This document shows positions 8,845 to 19,771 of a stretch of 64,000 nt of DNA, one piece after another. The notes beneath the pieces are model-generated. The model saw only the letters and a list, made by a program, of their open reading frames with translations, was not told the origin of the DNA and did not search any database. The stretch's first letter is position 1; each line of letters begins with the position of its first letter. A program made the translations under genes and the position numbers. The stretch is from JADJPO01 sp963750395 (GTDB taxonomy: Bacteria > Actinomycetota > Actinomycetes > Actinomycetales > Kineosporiaceae), in contig CAVVQM010000011.1 in NCBI GenBank assembly GCA_963750395.1, positions 186,001 through 250,000 of the forward strand, read 5' to 3'.

Positions 8845-9094
8845 ATGTCTCGATTGACCAGCACGCTCAAGAACGCCGTGCCCCGCCTGGTGCTTGCCAG
8901 CCCGATCCATCGGCTGATGAGTGCCCGCTACGCCACGCTGCACTTCACCGGCCGCACGACGGGACGGAGCTCCCACGTTCCGGTCGCCTACCGCGAACGA
9001 CACGCAGGGGCTCGTCGTCTCCACCGATTCGGAGTGGTGGCGCAACATCGCCGACGGCCAACCACTCGCGATCACGCTCGGAGGACGAGCGTGA
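8845..9094 (+). CDS. Deazaflavin-dependent nitroreductase-like protein (short, frameshifted)
   Basis: The N-terminus IHRLMSARYATLHFTGRTTGRSSHVPVAYR matches the F420-dependent nitroreductase (DUF385/Ddn-like) family in its TGRTTGR motif. The frame breaks at about 8994, where one extra G separates it from a continuation ending WWRNIADGQPLAITLGGRA and a stop at 9094. Even corrected, the 82-residue product is shorter than usual family members (about 120-140), missing the C-terminal strands, so it may be a remnant. It is divergent from tetR and overlaps the next gene by GTGA. Confidence 0.55.
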
Positions 9095-9538
9095 GCGTTC
9101 TGTACCTCGTGACGGTCTGCGTCGTCGGCTTCGTCGGGTGCGCCGAGTTCGGATCGTGGGCGCTGGTCCATCCCGTCCTCCGTCGCCTTCCACCTCAGTA
9201 CTGGTTGGAGGTCGAACAGGGGCTGCTGGGCACCTTCGGGCGGGTCATGCCGATCGGAATGACCGCGGCCCCGATCCTGGCCGGCTCGACCGCCGTCTCT
9301 CTCGAGGACTCCGCGCGGACACTCGGCTTGGACGGCGACCGCAGTGCTCGGTGTCGCGCTGGCCACCACGATCGCGGTCAACGTCGGAATCAACAGCAGG
9401 ACCGGCCGATGGGACCCGAACGACCCACCCCACGACTGGCAACAACAACGACACCGCTGGGAGACGTTTCAAGGCATCAGAGCCAGCCTGCAGCTCGTCG
9501 GCTTCGTTGTGGTCACCGCCGCCGTGGTGATCCGATGA
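9091..9538 (+). CDS. DUF1772-like membrane protein (one frame break)
   Basis: About 148 residues once the frame is joined. The GTG at 9091 overlaps the preceding stop. The N-terminal helix LYLVTVCVVGFVGCAEFGSW and later helices (AVLGVALATTIAVNVGIN, LQLVGFVVVTAAVV) give four membrane segments. NSRTGRWDPNDPPHDWQQQRHRWETFQ is the typical conserved loop of the DUF1772 (anthrone oxygenase-like) family. One extra base near 9325 splits it into two frames. Its position suggests TetR control. No enzymatic role is proven for most family members. Confidence 0.65.
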
Positions 9539-9617
9539 CCGGTCAGCGCTCGTACTACGCATCGGGCTCTGCCTGACACGTCGTTGGTGGCAACCGGATA
9601 CGATCCACTTCTGGTGG

Positions 9618-9690
9618 GCCCTCGTAGCTCAGGGGATAGAGCAACGGTTTCCTAAACCGTGTGTCGCAGGTTCGATTCCTGCCGGGGGCA
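9618..9690 (+). tRNA. tRNA-Arg (anticodon CCT)
   Basis: 73-nt cloverleaf. Acceptor arms GCCCTCG / CGGGGGC, anticodon stem ACGGT / ACCGT with loop TTCCTAA (anticodon CCT, codon AGG), and T-loop GGTTCGATTCC. The 3' CCA is not encoded. I see no direct repeat of its 3' end nearby that would mark an integrated element. Confidence 0.93.
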
Positions 9691-9721
9691 CAGCGTCCAC
9701 TGCCCAAACCACCTACGGGTC

Positions 9722-11170
9722 TCAGGGCGCCTCGGCCATCAGGCTTTCGATGACCTCACGGCTGGTGCGGCCCGACATGGCGCGTAGCCGGTCTTCGACC
9801 AGACGCAGGTCGGCGCGGACCGGACGCGACCCGACGAGTTGGTGCAGCGACCGCACCACTTCGACAGACCGCTCGACCAGCGCGTCGTCCAGCACAGACC
9901 GGTCGTCCTCGACCAGGGCCACCGCGCGCTCCACCAGCTCAGCGGTGCGGTTGCCGAGCCTCTCGTCGGACAACACCACCGACATGAGCGGGGTCTGCAC
10001 CCGCTCGAACAGGGCGATCCACTCGCGGCCGGCCCGCGTCGTAGCGAGCATCTGGTCCCTGACCCGGCGCAGCCCTGACAGATCCGCGCGGCCGCCGAGC
10101 AAGCGCCCGCCGATCAGCTCGATCGCGCAGATGCACTGCTGCACCAGGGCAAGCACCCCGGACTCCGACTCCTCCTTGATGGGTTCCGGGTTCGCCGGGT
10201 GGAAGGACTCCCGAATGTCGTCCAGCTGCGGCCCGGTCTCGATCGTGTAGCCGTAGACCTTGCGGGAGTCCTGGTTCGCAATGTGGCGGCTGTAGACGTA
10301 GTCGCTGTGCGTGCCGGTGGTCGGGTACAGGCCTATTCCGGTCTGCGGCGAGTAGACCCGGCCCCGGACCGCAGCGATCGCGTCCACCACCCGCTGCGCA
10401 ACGGTCTCGAAGCGCATCAGGTCTCGTGGGTCCATGTACTCCTGGTAGCCGGGGATGCCGATCGGCTTGCAGGTGCCGCTCGGCAAGGTGGTGAACCGCT
10501 TGCTCGAGTCGGTGGTCTGGGTGGGTGCGTGGCCCCAGGGGTAGAGCACCAGCTCCGAGAAGGAGTGCACGTCCACGAAACAATCGATCCGGTGGGCGTC
10601 CAGCAACCGTCGCACGTTGCGGGTCTCCGGCTCGCTGAAGACCGACGGGCCGGCGTAGACGTCCGAGCACGGCGAACACGACGTCTGTCCCTCGGTGACT
10701 GCCCACAGCAGGTCGAGGTTGCGGTTCAGGTCGACTCCGTCGCACGCCGTCCCGGGGTTGTCCCGCCGGTTCTTCCGCCACAGGTCGTCGACCGTCATCA
10801 CGTGGATCCTGCCGTCCGGGTTGATGCACGGCACGATGTACAGGTCAAGGGTGTCCAAGATCAGCTTCAGGTCCGCCGCCACCCACGTGCGGTTCCCGAG
10901 CACCAGGTCTGTGCCGTCGCGGTAGCTGACCATCAGATCGACCGCGAGCTCGATGAGCATGTCCGGGTTCATCAGCTCCCGGGCGTGCGTTCCCCCGATC
11001 AGCAGGACACCGCGCCGCTCCTGCTCGCCGCCGCCGGCACGCAGCCGTAGCCCGAAGACCGGGCGACCCTGAACCGACGTCTCCGCCAGCGGGAACCGGC
11101 TCACCTGCTGTGGGAAGAACTGGGCCAACAGGGCGCTCAGAGAGTCCAACTGGGCAACAGTGCGGTACAT
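9722..11170 (-). CDS. M14 family zinc carboxypeptidase
   Basis: 482 residues with the full M14 metallopeptidase set: zinc ligands H62 and E65 in GGTHARE, the substrate-binding DLNRNLD, the third zinc ligand in DVHSFSE, and the catalytic glutamate in YTIETGPQ. It removes C-terminal residues or cleaves related amide bonds. No signal peptide is visible, so it is probably cytoplasmic, unusual for M14A enzymes. A 120-residue C-terminal helical extension after the catalytic domain has no recognised match. Its ATG overlaps the stop of the small upstream gene (TGATG), so the two are translationally coupled. Confidence 0.9.
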   Translation of the reverse strand: MYRTVAQLDSLSALLAQFFPQQVSRFPLAETSVQGRPVFGLRLRAGGGEQERRGVLLIGGTHARELMNPDMLIELAVDLMVSYRDGTDLVLGNRTWVAADLKLILDTLDLYIVPCINPDGRIHVMTVDDLWRKNRRDNPGTACDGVDLNRNLDLLWAVTEGQTSCSPCSDVYAGPSVFSEPETRNVRRLLDAHRIDCFVDVHSFSELVLYPWGHAPTQTTDSSKRFTTLPSGTCKPIGIPGYQEYMDPRDLMRFETVAQRVVDAIAAVRGRVYSPQTGIGLYPTTGTHSDYVYSRHIANQDSRKVYGYTIETGPQLDDIRESFHPANPEPIKEESESGVLALVQQCICAIELIGGRLLGGRADLSGLRRVRDQMLATTRAGREWIALFERVQTPLMSVVLSDERLGNRTAELVERAVALVEDDRSVLDDALVERSVEVVRSLHQLVGSRPVRADLRLVEDRLRAMSGRTSREVIESLMAEAP

Positions 11171-11544
11171 CAGCGCTCACCGCCGTCGTCCGGGCGCTCA
11201 CCCTCGTCGGCCTCTGGCTCTGCTTGTGCCTCGGCGACGCCGCGCACCCGGTCGTCGAACCAGTCCCGTGCCTGGTCGTCCGATGCGATCAGGTCCGCGT
11301 CAAGCGGCTGCACCGGGACCGCACGCAGCAGGCGCACCTCGAATCCCTGGTCGACGAGCCGAGCGGCGTCCTCCATGGTGACCAGGAGCCGGACGTCGTC
11401 CGCGTCGGGGATCCTGTCCAGGTCGAGGGCCGAGATCCGGGCCACCGCCTCAGGCCCGGGACGGTCCTGTTCAACGTGGACCGTGACCTCGAAGCGGTTT
11501 GACGGCTGTTGGTCACCGACAGGAGCCTGCGCGTCATCGCTCAC
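11170..11544 (-). CDS. Small protein coupled to M14 carboxypeptidase
   Basis: 124 residues from a GTG with GGTGGAG upstream. The core (FEVTVHVEQ, ISALDLDRIPDADDVRLLVTMEDAARLVDQGFEVRLL) reads as two alpha/beta units. It resembles the N-terminal pre-domain of many actinobacterial M14 carboxypeptidases, where phrases such as VTPEEAAALRAAGFEVEVL occur. The C-terminus is acidic and disordered. The stop overlaps the peptidase start by one base. I infer a domain that is normally fused and here encoded separately, perhaps a chaperone, inhibitor or substrate-recognition subunit. Function untested. Confidence 0.7.
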   Translation of the reverse strand: MSDDAQAPVGDQQPSNRFEVTVHVEQDRPGPEAVARISALDLDRIPDADDVRLLVTMEDAARLVDQGFEVRLLRAVPVQPLDADLIASDDQARDWFDDRVRGVAEAQAEPEADEGERPDDGGER

Positions 11545-11715
11545 GGCTCCACCCCCTTGGGCGTGGCGAATCGCTCGATCGAAACCTACGCGCACCGTGC
11601 GGGATGGTCAACGATCAGTGACCTCGTCAAGGCAGTGGGCGCCTGATCGCTTCTCCAGGGCCGCTTGGTGGGGCGGTCCGGCCTCATGCGATCGATCACC
11701 GGGGAGACTTCGGTA

Positions 11716-12475
11716 GTGGGTATCGAAGTCGTCCTTCTGGACGTGGGTGTGCTGCTGCTCGCCGCGGTCTATGCGGCACGGGTGTCCGAACGGCTGCGCG
11801 TGCCGTCGTTGCTTCTGTTCCTGGCCGTGGGGATGCTGGCCGGGTCGGAGGGGCCGGGTGGGCGGGGGTCGTCGTCACCGCCGGGGTGCTGGGGGAACCA
11901 TCGCCTGGTGGTTGCTGGGAACGTTCACCCAGTTCGATATCGGGCCAGGCGGGCTGACCTTGCCGGAGGCGCTGCTGTTGGGTGTGATCGTGTCGTCGAC
12001 CGACGCAGCCGCGCTCTTCGCGCTGTTCCGTGGCGGCGGACCGAAGCCGACCCACCGGATCCGCAGCCTCCTGGAGCTCGAGTCGGGCACCAACGACCCG
12101 ATGGCGGTGATCCTGACCACCACCCTGCTCGAGTTGCTCACCCTGTCCACCGTCAACGCCGGCGAGATCCTGCTGGACCTGCTGGTCCAGATGACGCTCG
12201 GCATCGTCGCCGGCGTGTCCCTCGGATGGGTGGGGGCACGGCTGACCAACCGGCTCAGCGTCGCCACGCCGGGTCTCTACCCGATCTTGGTGCTGGCGAT
12301 GGGGCTGATCGCGTTCGGCCTGACCGAGGTCATCGGCGGCAACGAGTTCGGACTCGCCTCGGCCGGCGAGGTCTTCAACGTCGTGTTCTTCATCGTCGTC
12401 GTGTCCGTCCTCGTCCAAGGGCTGACCCTCGGCCCCGCCGCCCGACGCCTCGGCGTCACCGGCACAGCCCAGTGA
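11716..12475 (+). pseudogene. Decayed NhaP-type (CPA1) cation/proton antiporter
   Basis: The N-terminus VRLAARVSERLRVPSLLLFL-like segment and GMLAGSEGPGG, then SSTDAAALFALFRGGG and LELESGTNDPMAVIL, are diagnostic of CPA1 antiporters. About 40 residues expected between GPGG and the next helix are absent at a frame change near 11880. About 110 residues are missing between GLTEVIGGNEFGLA and the terminal FNVVFFIVVVSVLVQG. The product would be near 250 residues instead of nearly 400 for the membrane core alone. Unlike other broken genes in the window this is not repaired by removing single bases, so I call it degenerate. A second, complete antiporter gene lies at 55.8 kb. Confidence 0.75.
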
Positions 12476-12610
12476 CGAGACCGCAGGCACGACCTTCGGC
12501 CCAGTCGGGCGCCGTCCGGCAGGGACACGATGAAGGTGTGACCCGGCCGGCGATCTGACGGCGCCTACCGCCGCTCGACCCGGCGGGGTGACGATCGAGG
12601 AGGCGCGGCC

Positions 12611-14389
<1,779 letters not shown>

Positions 14390-14393
<4 letters not shown>

Positions 14394-15433
14394 GTACCCC
14401 GATGGGTCAGCAGCGCGACCACGAGAACGATCCCTACGCGGGCACCGGTACCGGCCTGGACCGGGACGACCTGCTGCGGCTGCTGCGCGGCATGCTGCTC
14501 ATCCGGCGCTTCGAGGAGCGGTGTGTCGAGCTGTACTCCGCCGAGAAGATCCGCGGGTTCCTGCACGTCTACATCGGTGAGGAGGCGGTCGCCGTCGGGG
14601 TGATCGACGCGCTCGCCGACCAGGACGCGATCGTGGCCACCTACCGCGAGCACGGCCACGCGCTGGCCCGCGGGGTCGATCCCGGCGCGGTGATGTCGGA
14701 GATGTTCGGCAAGGTCGAGGGCACCAGCCGAGGTCGCGGCGGGTCCATGCACATCTTCGACGCCTCGCGGGGCTTCTACGGCGGCAACGCCATCGTCGGC
14801 GGCGGGCTGCCGCTCGCCGTCGGGCTGGCCCTGGCGGACCGGATGCGCGGCGATGACGCCGTCACCGTGTGCTTCTTCGGCGAGGGGGCGGTCGCCGAGG
14901 GTGAGTTCCACGAGTCGATGAACCTCGCCGCCCTGTGGCGCCTGCCCGTGCTGTTCTGCTGCGAGAACAACCTGTACGCCATGGGCACCGCGCTGTCGCG
15001 GTCGGAGTCCGAGACGGACATCTCGCTCAAGGCCGGCGCCTACGAGGTGCCGGCCTGGCCGGTCGACGGCATGGACGTGCGGGCCGTGCGGGCCGCCGCC
15101 CGGCGCGCCGTCGAGTCGGTGCGGGCCGGTGGCGGACCCCATCTGCTGGAGCTGCGCACCTATCGGTTCCGCGCCCACTCGATGTACGACCCGGAGCGGT
15201 ACCGCGAGAAGGACGAGGTCCGGGAGTGGACACGGCGCGATCCGATCGATGCGCTGACCCGGCTGCTGCGTGAGTCGCACGAACTGCGGGACGAGGAGCT
15301 GGCCGCGGTCGAGGCCGACGTGGCCTCGGTGGTCGACGCGGCGGTGGCGCAGGCGGAGGCCGGGCACGACGAGCCTGTCGAGGAGCTCACCCGCTTCGTC
15401 TACGCCGACTCCTCGACCGCGAGCGGGAGGTGA
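14390..15433 (+). CDS. 2-oxo acid dehydrogenase E1 component, alpha subunit
   Basis: 347 residues. Thiamine diphosphate-dependent decarboxylase subunit of a pyruvate/acetoin/branched-chain type complex. Key pieces are the N-terminal FLHVYIGEEAVAVG, the substrate loop YREHGHALARGVDP, GRGGSMHIFD, and the TPP/Mg motif GEGAVAEGEFHESMNLAALWRLPVLFCCENN (written GDG-X-NN in most family members; the second residue here is Glu). The phosphorylation-loop equivalent YRFRAHSMYDP is also present. Start ATGA overlaps the ligase stop and the stop overlaps the E1 beta GTG, so subunits are made in fixed ratio. The substrate cannot be fixed from sequence. Confidence 0.92.
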
Positions 15434-16413
15434 CGGCGGTGAAGACCACGTATCGGGAGGCGATCCGGGAGGCCATGCGCGACGCGCTGCGCCGTGACGA
15501 CCGGGTCTTCCTCATGGGCGAGGACGTCGGCCGCTACGGCGGGTGCTTCGCGGTCAGCCTGGGTCTGCTCGACGAGTTCGGACCCGACCGGATCCGGGAC
15601 ACGCCGCTGTCGGAGTCGACGTTCGTCGGCGCCGGCATCGGCGCCGCGATGGCCGGGATGCGGCCGATCGTCGAGATCATGACGGTCAACTTCAGCCTGC
15701 TGGCCCTCGACCAGATCATGAACAACGCCGCCACCTTGCGGCACATGTCCGGCGGTCAGGTCGGCGTGCCGTTGGTGATCCGGATGACCACCGGCGCCGG
15801 TCGGCAGCTGGCGGCCCAGCACTCGCACAGCCTGGACGGCTGGTACGCCCACATCCCCGGTCTGCGGGTGGTCACCCCGGCCACCCTGGAGGACGCCCGC
15901 GGCATGCTGTGGACCGCGCTGGAGGACCCCGACCCGGTGCTGATCTTCGAGCACGGCACGCCTCTACAACGGCTCCGGCGAGCTGGCGGACGACGCCGGC
16001 CCGGTCGACATCGACCACGCGGCCGTGCGCCGCGACGGCGACCGACCTGGCGCTGATCACCTACGGCGGCACGCTGCCCACCGCGCTCGAGGCCGCCGAC
16101 CGGCTCGCCGCGGACGGGGTCGAGCGCGCTGGTGCTCGACCTGCGCACGCTGCGACCCCTGGACGACGCGGCGATCGCGCAGGCGGTGGCGGCCACGCAC
16201 CGCGTCGTCGTCGTCGACGAGGGCTGGCGCTCGGGCAGCATCTCCGCCGAGGTCATGGCCCGGATCATGGAGTCGGCCTTCTACGAGCTCGACGCCCCGG
16301 TGGCCCGCGTCTGTTCGGCCGAGGTCCCGATGCCGTACGCCCGGCATCTCGAGCTGGCCGCGATCCCCTCGATGGAACGGATCGTGGCAGCAGCCAGGGA
16401 GGTGCTGGCCTGA
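15430..16413 (+). CDS. 2-oxo acid dehydrogenase E1 component, beta subunit (three frame breaks)
   Basis: About 326 residues when repaired. VFLMGEDVGRYGGCFAVSLGL, PIVEIMTVNFSLLALDQIMNNAA and the C-terminal VLDLRTLRPLD with VDEGWRSGSISAEV identify the transketolase-like beta subunit. Extra bases at about 15961, 16040 and 16128 each shift the frame by one. Deleting them restores EHGTLYNGSGEL, RRDGTDLALITYG and GVERLVLDLRTL, which align to family members without gaps. Three insertions return to the original frame, which is why both ends share one frame. I treat the gene as intact in the organism. Confidence 0.85.
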
Positions 16414-16414
16414 G

Positions 16415-17554
16415 ATGGGTGACCTCCTGATGCCCTCCCTCGGGGCGGACATGGATCACGGCAGGGTGCTGGAGTGGCTGGTCGCCCCGGGGGACACCGT
16501 GCACCGAGGCCAGGTGGTCGCCGTCGTCGACACCGAGAAGGCCGCGATGGACATCGAGTCCTTCGAGGACGGCGTCGTCCAGGAGTTGCTGGTCGACGTC
16601 GACGCGACGGTTCCGGTCGGCACCCCGCTCGCCGTCCTCGGTCCGCCGGCGAGACCGGCACGGGTGGCGATCTCGCCGATGGCTCGCCGGCTCGCCCGCG
16701 AGCTCGGCGTCGACGTCTCGGGGCTGCACGGCACGGGGCGGGGCGGCGTCGTCACCGCGCAGGACGTCCGGGTCGCCGCCGGGGCCGAGCCCACGGTCGA
16801 GGCCGAGCCCACCGCCGAGGCCCAGCCCACCGCCGAGGCCGAGCCCACCGTCGAGGCCGAGCCCACCGCCGCGACAGAGCGGGCCGCCCGGGCCGAGGCC
16901 GCACGCCGGGCCACCGCCGTCCTCATGGCCCGCTCGAAGCGCGAGGTGCCGCATTACTACCTGAGCAGCACGATCGATCTGAGCCGTGCGCTCGCCCGGC
17001 TCTCGGAGCTGAACGCCGACCGCGGTGTGGCCGGGCGACTGGTGCCCGCCGCGATGCTACTGAAGGCCTCGGCGCTGGCCGTCCGGAAGGTGCCGCAGCT
17101 GAACGGCTACTGGCTGGACGACGCGTTCGCGCCGGCCGAGCAGGTCAACCTCGGGGTCGCCGTGGCCCTGCGCCAGGGCGGTCTGATCGCACCGGCCATC
17201 GCCGACGCGGACCGCCTCGACCTCGACACGTTGATGGCCGCGCTGCGCGATCTGGTCAGCAGGGTGCGCGCCGGGCGGGTGCGCCAGAGCGAGATGACGA
17301 GCGGCACGCTCACCGTGACGAATCTCGGAGACCGCGGCGTGGAGGCCGTGTTCGGGGTGATCTACCCACCGCAGGTCGCCCTGGTCGGGTTCGGCAGAGT
17401 GGTCGAGCGGCCGTGGGCGACGAACGGCACCGTCGCGGTCCATCCCACGGTGACGGCGACGCTGTCCGCCGACCACCGGGCCAGCGACGGCCACATCGGC
17501 GGTCTGTACCTGGCCGCCGTCGACGAACTGCTGCAGGAACCGGAGGCCCTGTGA
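16415..17554 (+). CDS. 2-oxo acid dehydrogenase E2 (lipoyl acyltransferase)
   Basis: 379 residues. The lipoyl domain has the modified lysine K42 in DTEKAAMD. A peripheral subunit-binding domain (ISPMARRLARELGVDVSGLHGTGRGG) binds an E3 or E1 partner. Then comes a linker of five 18-base repeats coding AEPTVE-like units (16784-16873), and a catalytic acyltransferase core with the HxxxDG motif HRASDG near residue 353. It moves the acyl group from lipoyl to CoA, or possibly to another thiol. No E3 (dihydrolipoamide dehydrogenase) gene follows, so E3 must be supplied from elsewhere. Instead, a carrier protein gene overlaps its stop. Confidence 0.92.
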   Translation: MGDLLMPSLGADMDHGRVLEWLVAPGDTVHRGQVVAVVDTEKAAMDIESFEDGVVQELLVDVDATVPVGTPLAVLGPPARPARVAISPMARRLARELGVDVSGLHGTGRGGVVTAQDVRVAAGAEPTVEAEPTAEAQPTAEAEPTVEAEPTAATERAARAEAARRATAVLMARSKREVPHYYLSSTIDLSRALARLSELNADRGVAGRLVPAAMLLKASALAVRKVPQLNGYWLDDAFAPAEQVNLGVAVALRQGGLIAPAIADADRLDLDTLMAALRDLVSRVRAGRVRQSEMTSGTLTVTNLGDRGVEAVFGVIYPPQVALVGFGRVVERPWATNGTVAVHPTVTATLSADHRASDGHIGGLYLAAVDELLQEPEAL

Positions 17555-17799
17555 TGACGACGATGACGGCCGACGAGGCGGTCCGGACGGCGATCCTTCG
17601 AGTGGCGCCCGAGGCCGACTTCGCCGACCTCGAGCCGAGCGAGAGCCTGCGCCAGGTCTTCGACCTGGACTCGCTGGACTTCCTGGGCGTGCTGGAGAAC
17701 ATCGACCTGCTCGCTCACGTCTCCGTCCCGGAGAGCGACTACGCCAGCGTGGACTCCTTCGCCGCCCTGGTGCGCTACGTGGCTGAGCGGATCGAGTGA
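17554..17799 (+). CDS. Acyl carrier protein
   Basis: 81 residues with the phosphopantetheine attachment site DLDSLDFLG, serine 40. Its ATG overlaps the E2 stop (TGATG), so it belongs to the dehydrogenase operon. Helix pattern and length are those of a free-standing type II carrier protein. In this context it probably accepts an acyl group made by the ligase or the E1/E2 complex. That is inference; a regulatory or lipoylation-related role is possible. It is the last gene of the operon. Confidence 0.88.
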   Translation: MTTMTADEAVRTAILRVAPEADFADLEPSESLRQVFDLDSLDFLGVLENIDLLAHVSVPESDYASVDSFAALVRYVAERIE

Positions 17800-17849
17800 G
17801 CAGGCGCGGTGGCGCGTTTATGGCTTTGCGACTCCAATAGCGGCGAATC

Positions 17850-17867
17850 GGCGCCATATGGCCCGCC
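17850..17867. promoter_or_regulatory. Imperfect palindrome around CATATG
   Basis: GGCGCCATATGGCCCGCC, with a perfect 10-base core GCCATATGGC, 66 bases before the secreted PKD gene. A longer perfect CATATG palindrome occurs before the GT2 gene at 19571. Possible shared operator; low certainty. Confidence 0.3.
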
Positions 17868-17932
17868 GTGCCCCCTATCGTGGCGCCGTCAGCGAGCGCA
17901 AACCTACAGGTCGCAGGGGGCGATGCACCGTG

Positions 17933-19462
17933 ATGGCACTCGATCGACGAGGATCGGCCCGGCGCCTGTGGATGTCCTTGTTCGTGGGCGTGGTTGCCGG
18001 CGTGGTCACGCTGTCCCTGGGCGTCCCCGCGGCATCGGCCGCCGACTTCGTCCACAGGGACGGCTCCTTCGCCGGCGCCGGTAGCGCGCCCACCGCCGAC
18101 AAGCCACAGTCGAAGCTCTGGTTCAACGACGGCATCTGGTGGGCCAACATGTTCCACCCCGCCAGCGGCACGTGGCACATCTTCCGGTTGAACCGTGCGA
18201 CGCACACCTGGTCCGACACCGGGACCCGGATCGACGATCGGGCGCGTACCAGGGGTGACGTTCTCTGGGACGGCAAGCACCTCTACGCCGCGACGCATGC
18301 GCTCGCGGCGTCGTCCACCCAGAGCGTCTCGGGCAAACCGGCACGGCTCTATCGCTACACCTACAACTCCGCCCGCCGTTCGTACCGCCTCGACCCGGGC
18401 TTCCCCGTCGCGATCAACAACGTCTCGAGCGAGTCCCTGACCCTGGACAAGGACTCCAAGGGCGTCCTGTGGGCCACCTGGACGCAGGGGCGCAAGGTGT
18501 ACCTCAACTCGACCAAGGGCACCGACACCTCCTGGGGCAAACCCTTCGCGCTGAACGTCCCCGGGGCGGCCGGACTGAAGGCCGATGACGTCTCCTCCGT
18601 GGCCGCCTACGGAGGGTCCAAGATCGGCCTCATGTGGAGCAACCAGGCCACCTCGAGCTTCTACTTCGCCGTGCACCGGGACGGCGACACGCGCACCCGA
18701 TGGACGGCGCGGAAAGCGCTGTCGGACCCGCAGATCGCTGACGACCACATCAATCTCAAGCAGTTCGCCGGAGACCCGAGCGGACGCCTCTTCGCGGCGG
18801 TCAAGACCAGCCTGGAGGGCAAGGGCCCGAAGGCGCCACAGATCCTCCTGCTCAGCTTCGACCCGACCCGCGGTACCTGGTCGTCGACCACGTATGCGAC
18901 CGCGGCCGATTGCCTGTCCCGCCCCGTGGTCATGATCGATAGCACGAACAAGGTCCTGCACGTGTTCGCCACCGGTCCTTCGGGCGGTGGCTGCCCCAGG
19001 ACCGGCACGCCCGGGACCATCTACGAGAAGACCACCCCGATGAGCAAGATCGCCTTCGGGCCCGGACGGGGCAGGGCGGTGATCACGGACACGAAGACGA
19101 CCGACATCAACAACGTCACCGGCACCAAGCAGAGCCTCACGTCCGCCACCGGGCTGGTCATGCTGGCCAGCAGCGACGCCACGCAGCGATACTGGCACGC
19201 CGACATCCCCCTGCCCCGCCGCGTGCAGGCCACCCGGGTCGACTTCAAGGCCTCCAAGGCGACAGCCCGCACGATGAGATTCACGGGGACCTCGACCGGG
19301 CCCATCGCCAAGTGGTCCTGGAAGTTCGGGGACGGCCAGACCTCCACCGCCAAGAGCCCGGCACACACCTACAAGAAGGCCGGTACATACAGAGTCACCC
19401 TGAGAGGCGTCGAGCCCAGTGGGCGGCCTGTGGAGGCCACGCACACGATCAAGGTCACCTAG
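17933..19462 (+). CDS. Secreted PKD-domain protein
   Basis: 509 residues. Sec signal peptide: basic MALDRRGSARR, hydrophobic LFVGVVAGVVTLSLG, and a predicted cut after ASA at about residue 36. Residues 50-420 repeat short beta motifs with aromatic and Asp residues (KLWFNDGIWWANMF, DGKHLYAATHA, SKGVLWATW), suggesting a beta-propeller. Residues 430-509 form a PKD domain (WSWKFGDGQTSTAKSPAHTY, GTYRVTLRG). No catalytic motif is recognised. A cell-surface or matrix-binding role near the polysaccharide genes is inferred. The ATG at 17933 is chosen because it immediately precedes the signal peptide. Confidence 0.85.
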   Translation: MALDRRGSARRLWMSLFVGVVAGVVTLSLGVPAASAADFVHRDGSFAGAGSAPTADKPQSKLWFNDGIWWANMFHPASGTWHIFRLNRATHTWSDTGTRIDDRARTRGDVLWDGKHLYAATHALAASSTQSVSGKPARLYRYTYNSARRSYRLDPGFPVAINNVSSESLTLDKDSKGVLWATWTQGRKVYLNSTKGTDTSWGKPFALNVPGAAGLKADDVSSVAAYGGSKIGLMWSNQATSSFYFAVHRDGDTRTRWTARKALSDPQIADDHINLKQFAGDPSGRLFAAVKTSLEGKGPKAPQILLLSFDPTRGTWSSTTYATAADCLSRPVVMIDSTNKVLHVFATGPSGGGCPRTGTPGTIYEKTTPMSKIAFGPGRGRAVITDTKTTDINNVTGTKQSLTSATGLVMLASSDATQRYWHADIPLPRRVQATRVDFKASKATARTMRFTGTSTGPIAKWSWKFGDGQTSTAKSPAHTYKKAGTYRVTLRGVEPSGRPVEATHTIKVT

Positions 19463-19771
19463 GTTCACGGCGACCGGGCACCCGATCATGGTCGCCGGGC
19501 ACCTGCCCACTGCGTTGAGTCCTGCCTCGCCGCCCGAGGGCTCGTGTGGCAAAGACACGAATCCTGTTCAGGCGGCATATGCCGCCGGAATATGGTCAAT
19601 TGGTACTGTCTGAACCTGGCGAGTCTCTTCTGGAGGATTCGTGGTCGAGCGGAAGAATGAGACAAAGTCGCGACCGACCATGATTCACGCTTGTGTCCGC
19701 CATGGGAACGGACCTGTTCGGCGGTCCGGGACGCACGGTGCGGGCCCGCGACAAGGAGGTGATCCGGTCTC
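19463..19771 (+). other. Intergenic region before GT2 gene
   Basis: 309 bases without a convincing gene. It holds a 16-base perfect palindrome at 19571-19586, then an AT-richer stretch (ATATGGTCAATTGGTACTG) that could be a promoter, and an AAGGAGGTGAT ribosome binding site about ten bases before the ATG at 19772. Confidence 0.6.
19571..19586. promoter_or_regulatory. 16-bp perfect palindrome GGCGGCATATGCCGCC
   Basis: Perfect dyad lying about 200 bases before the GT2 start and just upstream of an AT-rich promoter-like stretch. It fits an operator for a dimeric regulator. A related but imperfect site precedes the PKD gene at 17850. Confidence 0.45.

Noticed and set aside
9618..9690. tRNA-Arg as an attachment site of an integrated element
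   Set aside because: tRNA-Arg genes are frequent integration sites, but no integrase, excision gene or repeat of the tRNA 3' end is seen in the following 15 kb.
15430..16413. Programmed ribosomal frameshifting in E1 beta and GH31
   Set aside because: Three or four shifts per gene with no common slippery motif or stop codon context; assembly insertions are far simpler.
16784..16873. Five 18-bp repeats in E2 as a mobile or regulatory repeat
   Set aside because: They encode the normal Ala/Pro/Glu-rich flexible linker of a lipoyl E2 protein.
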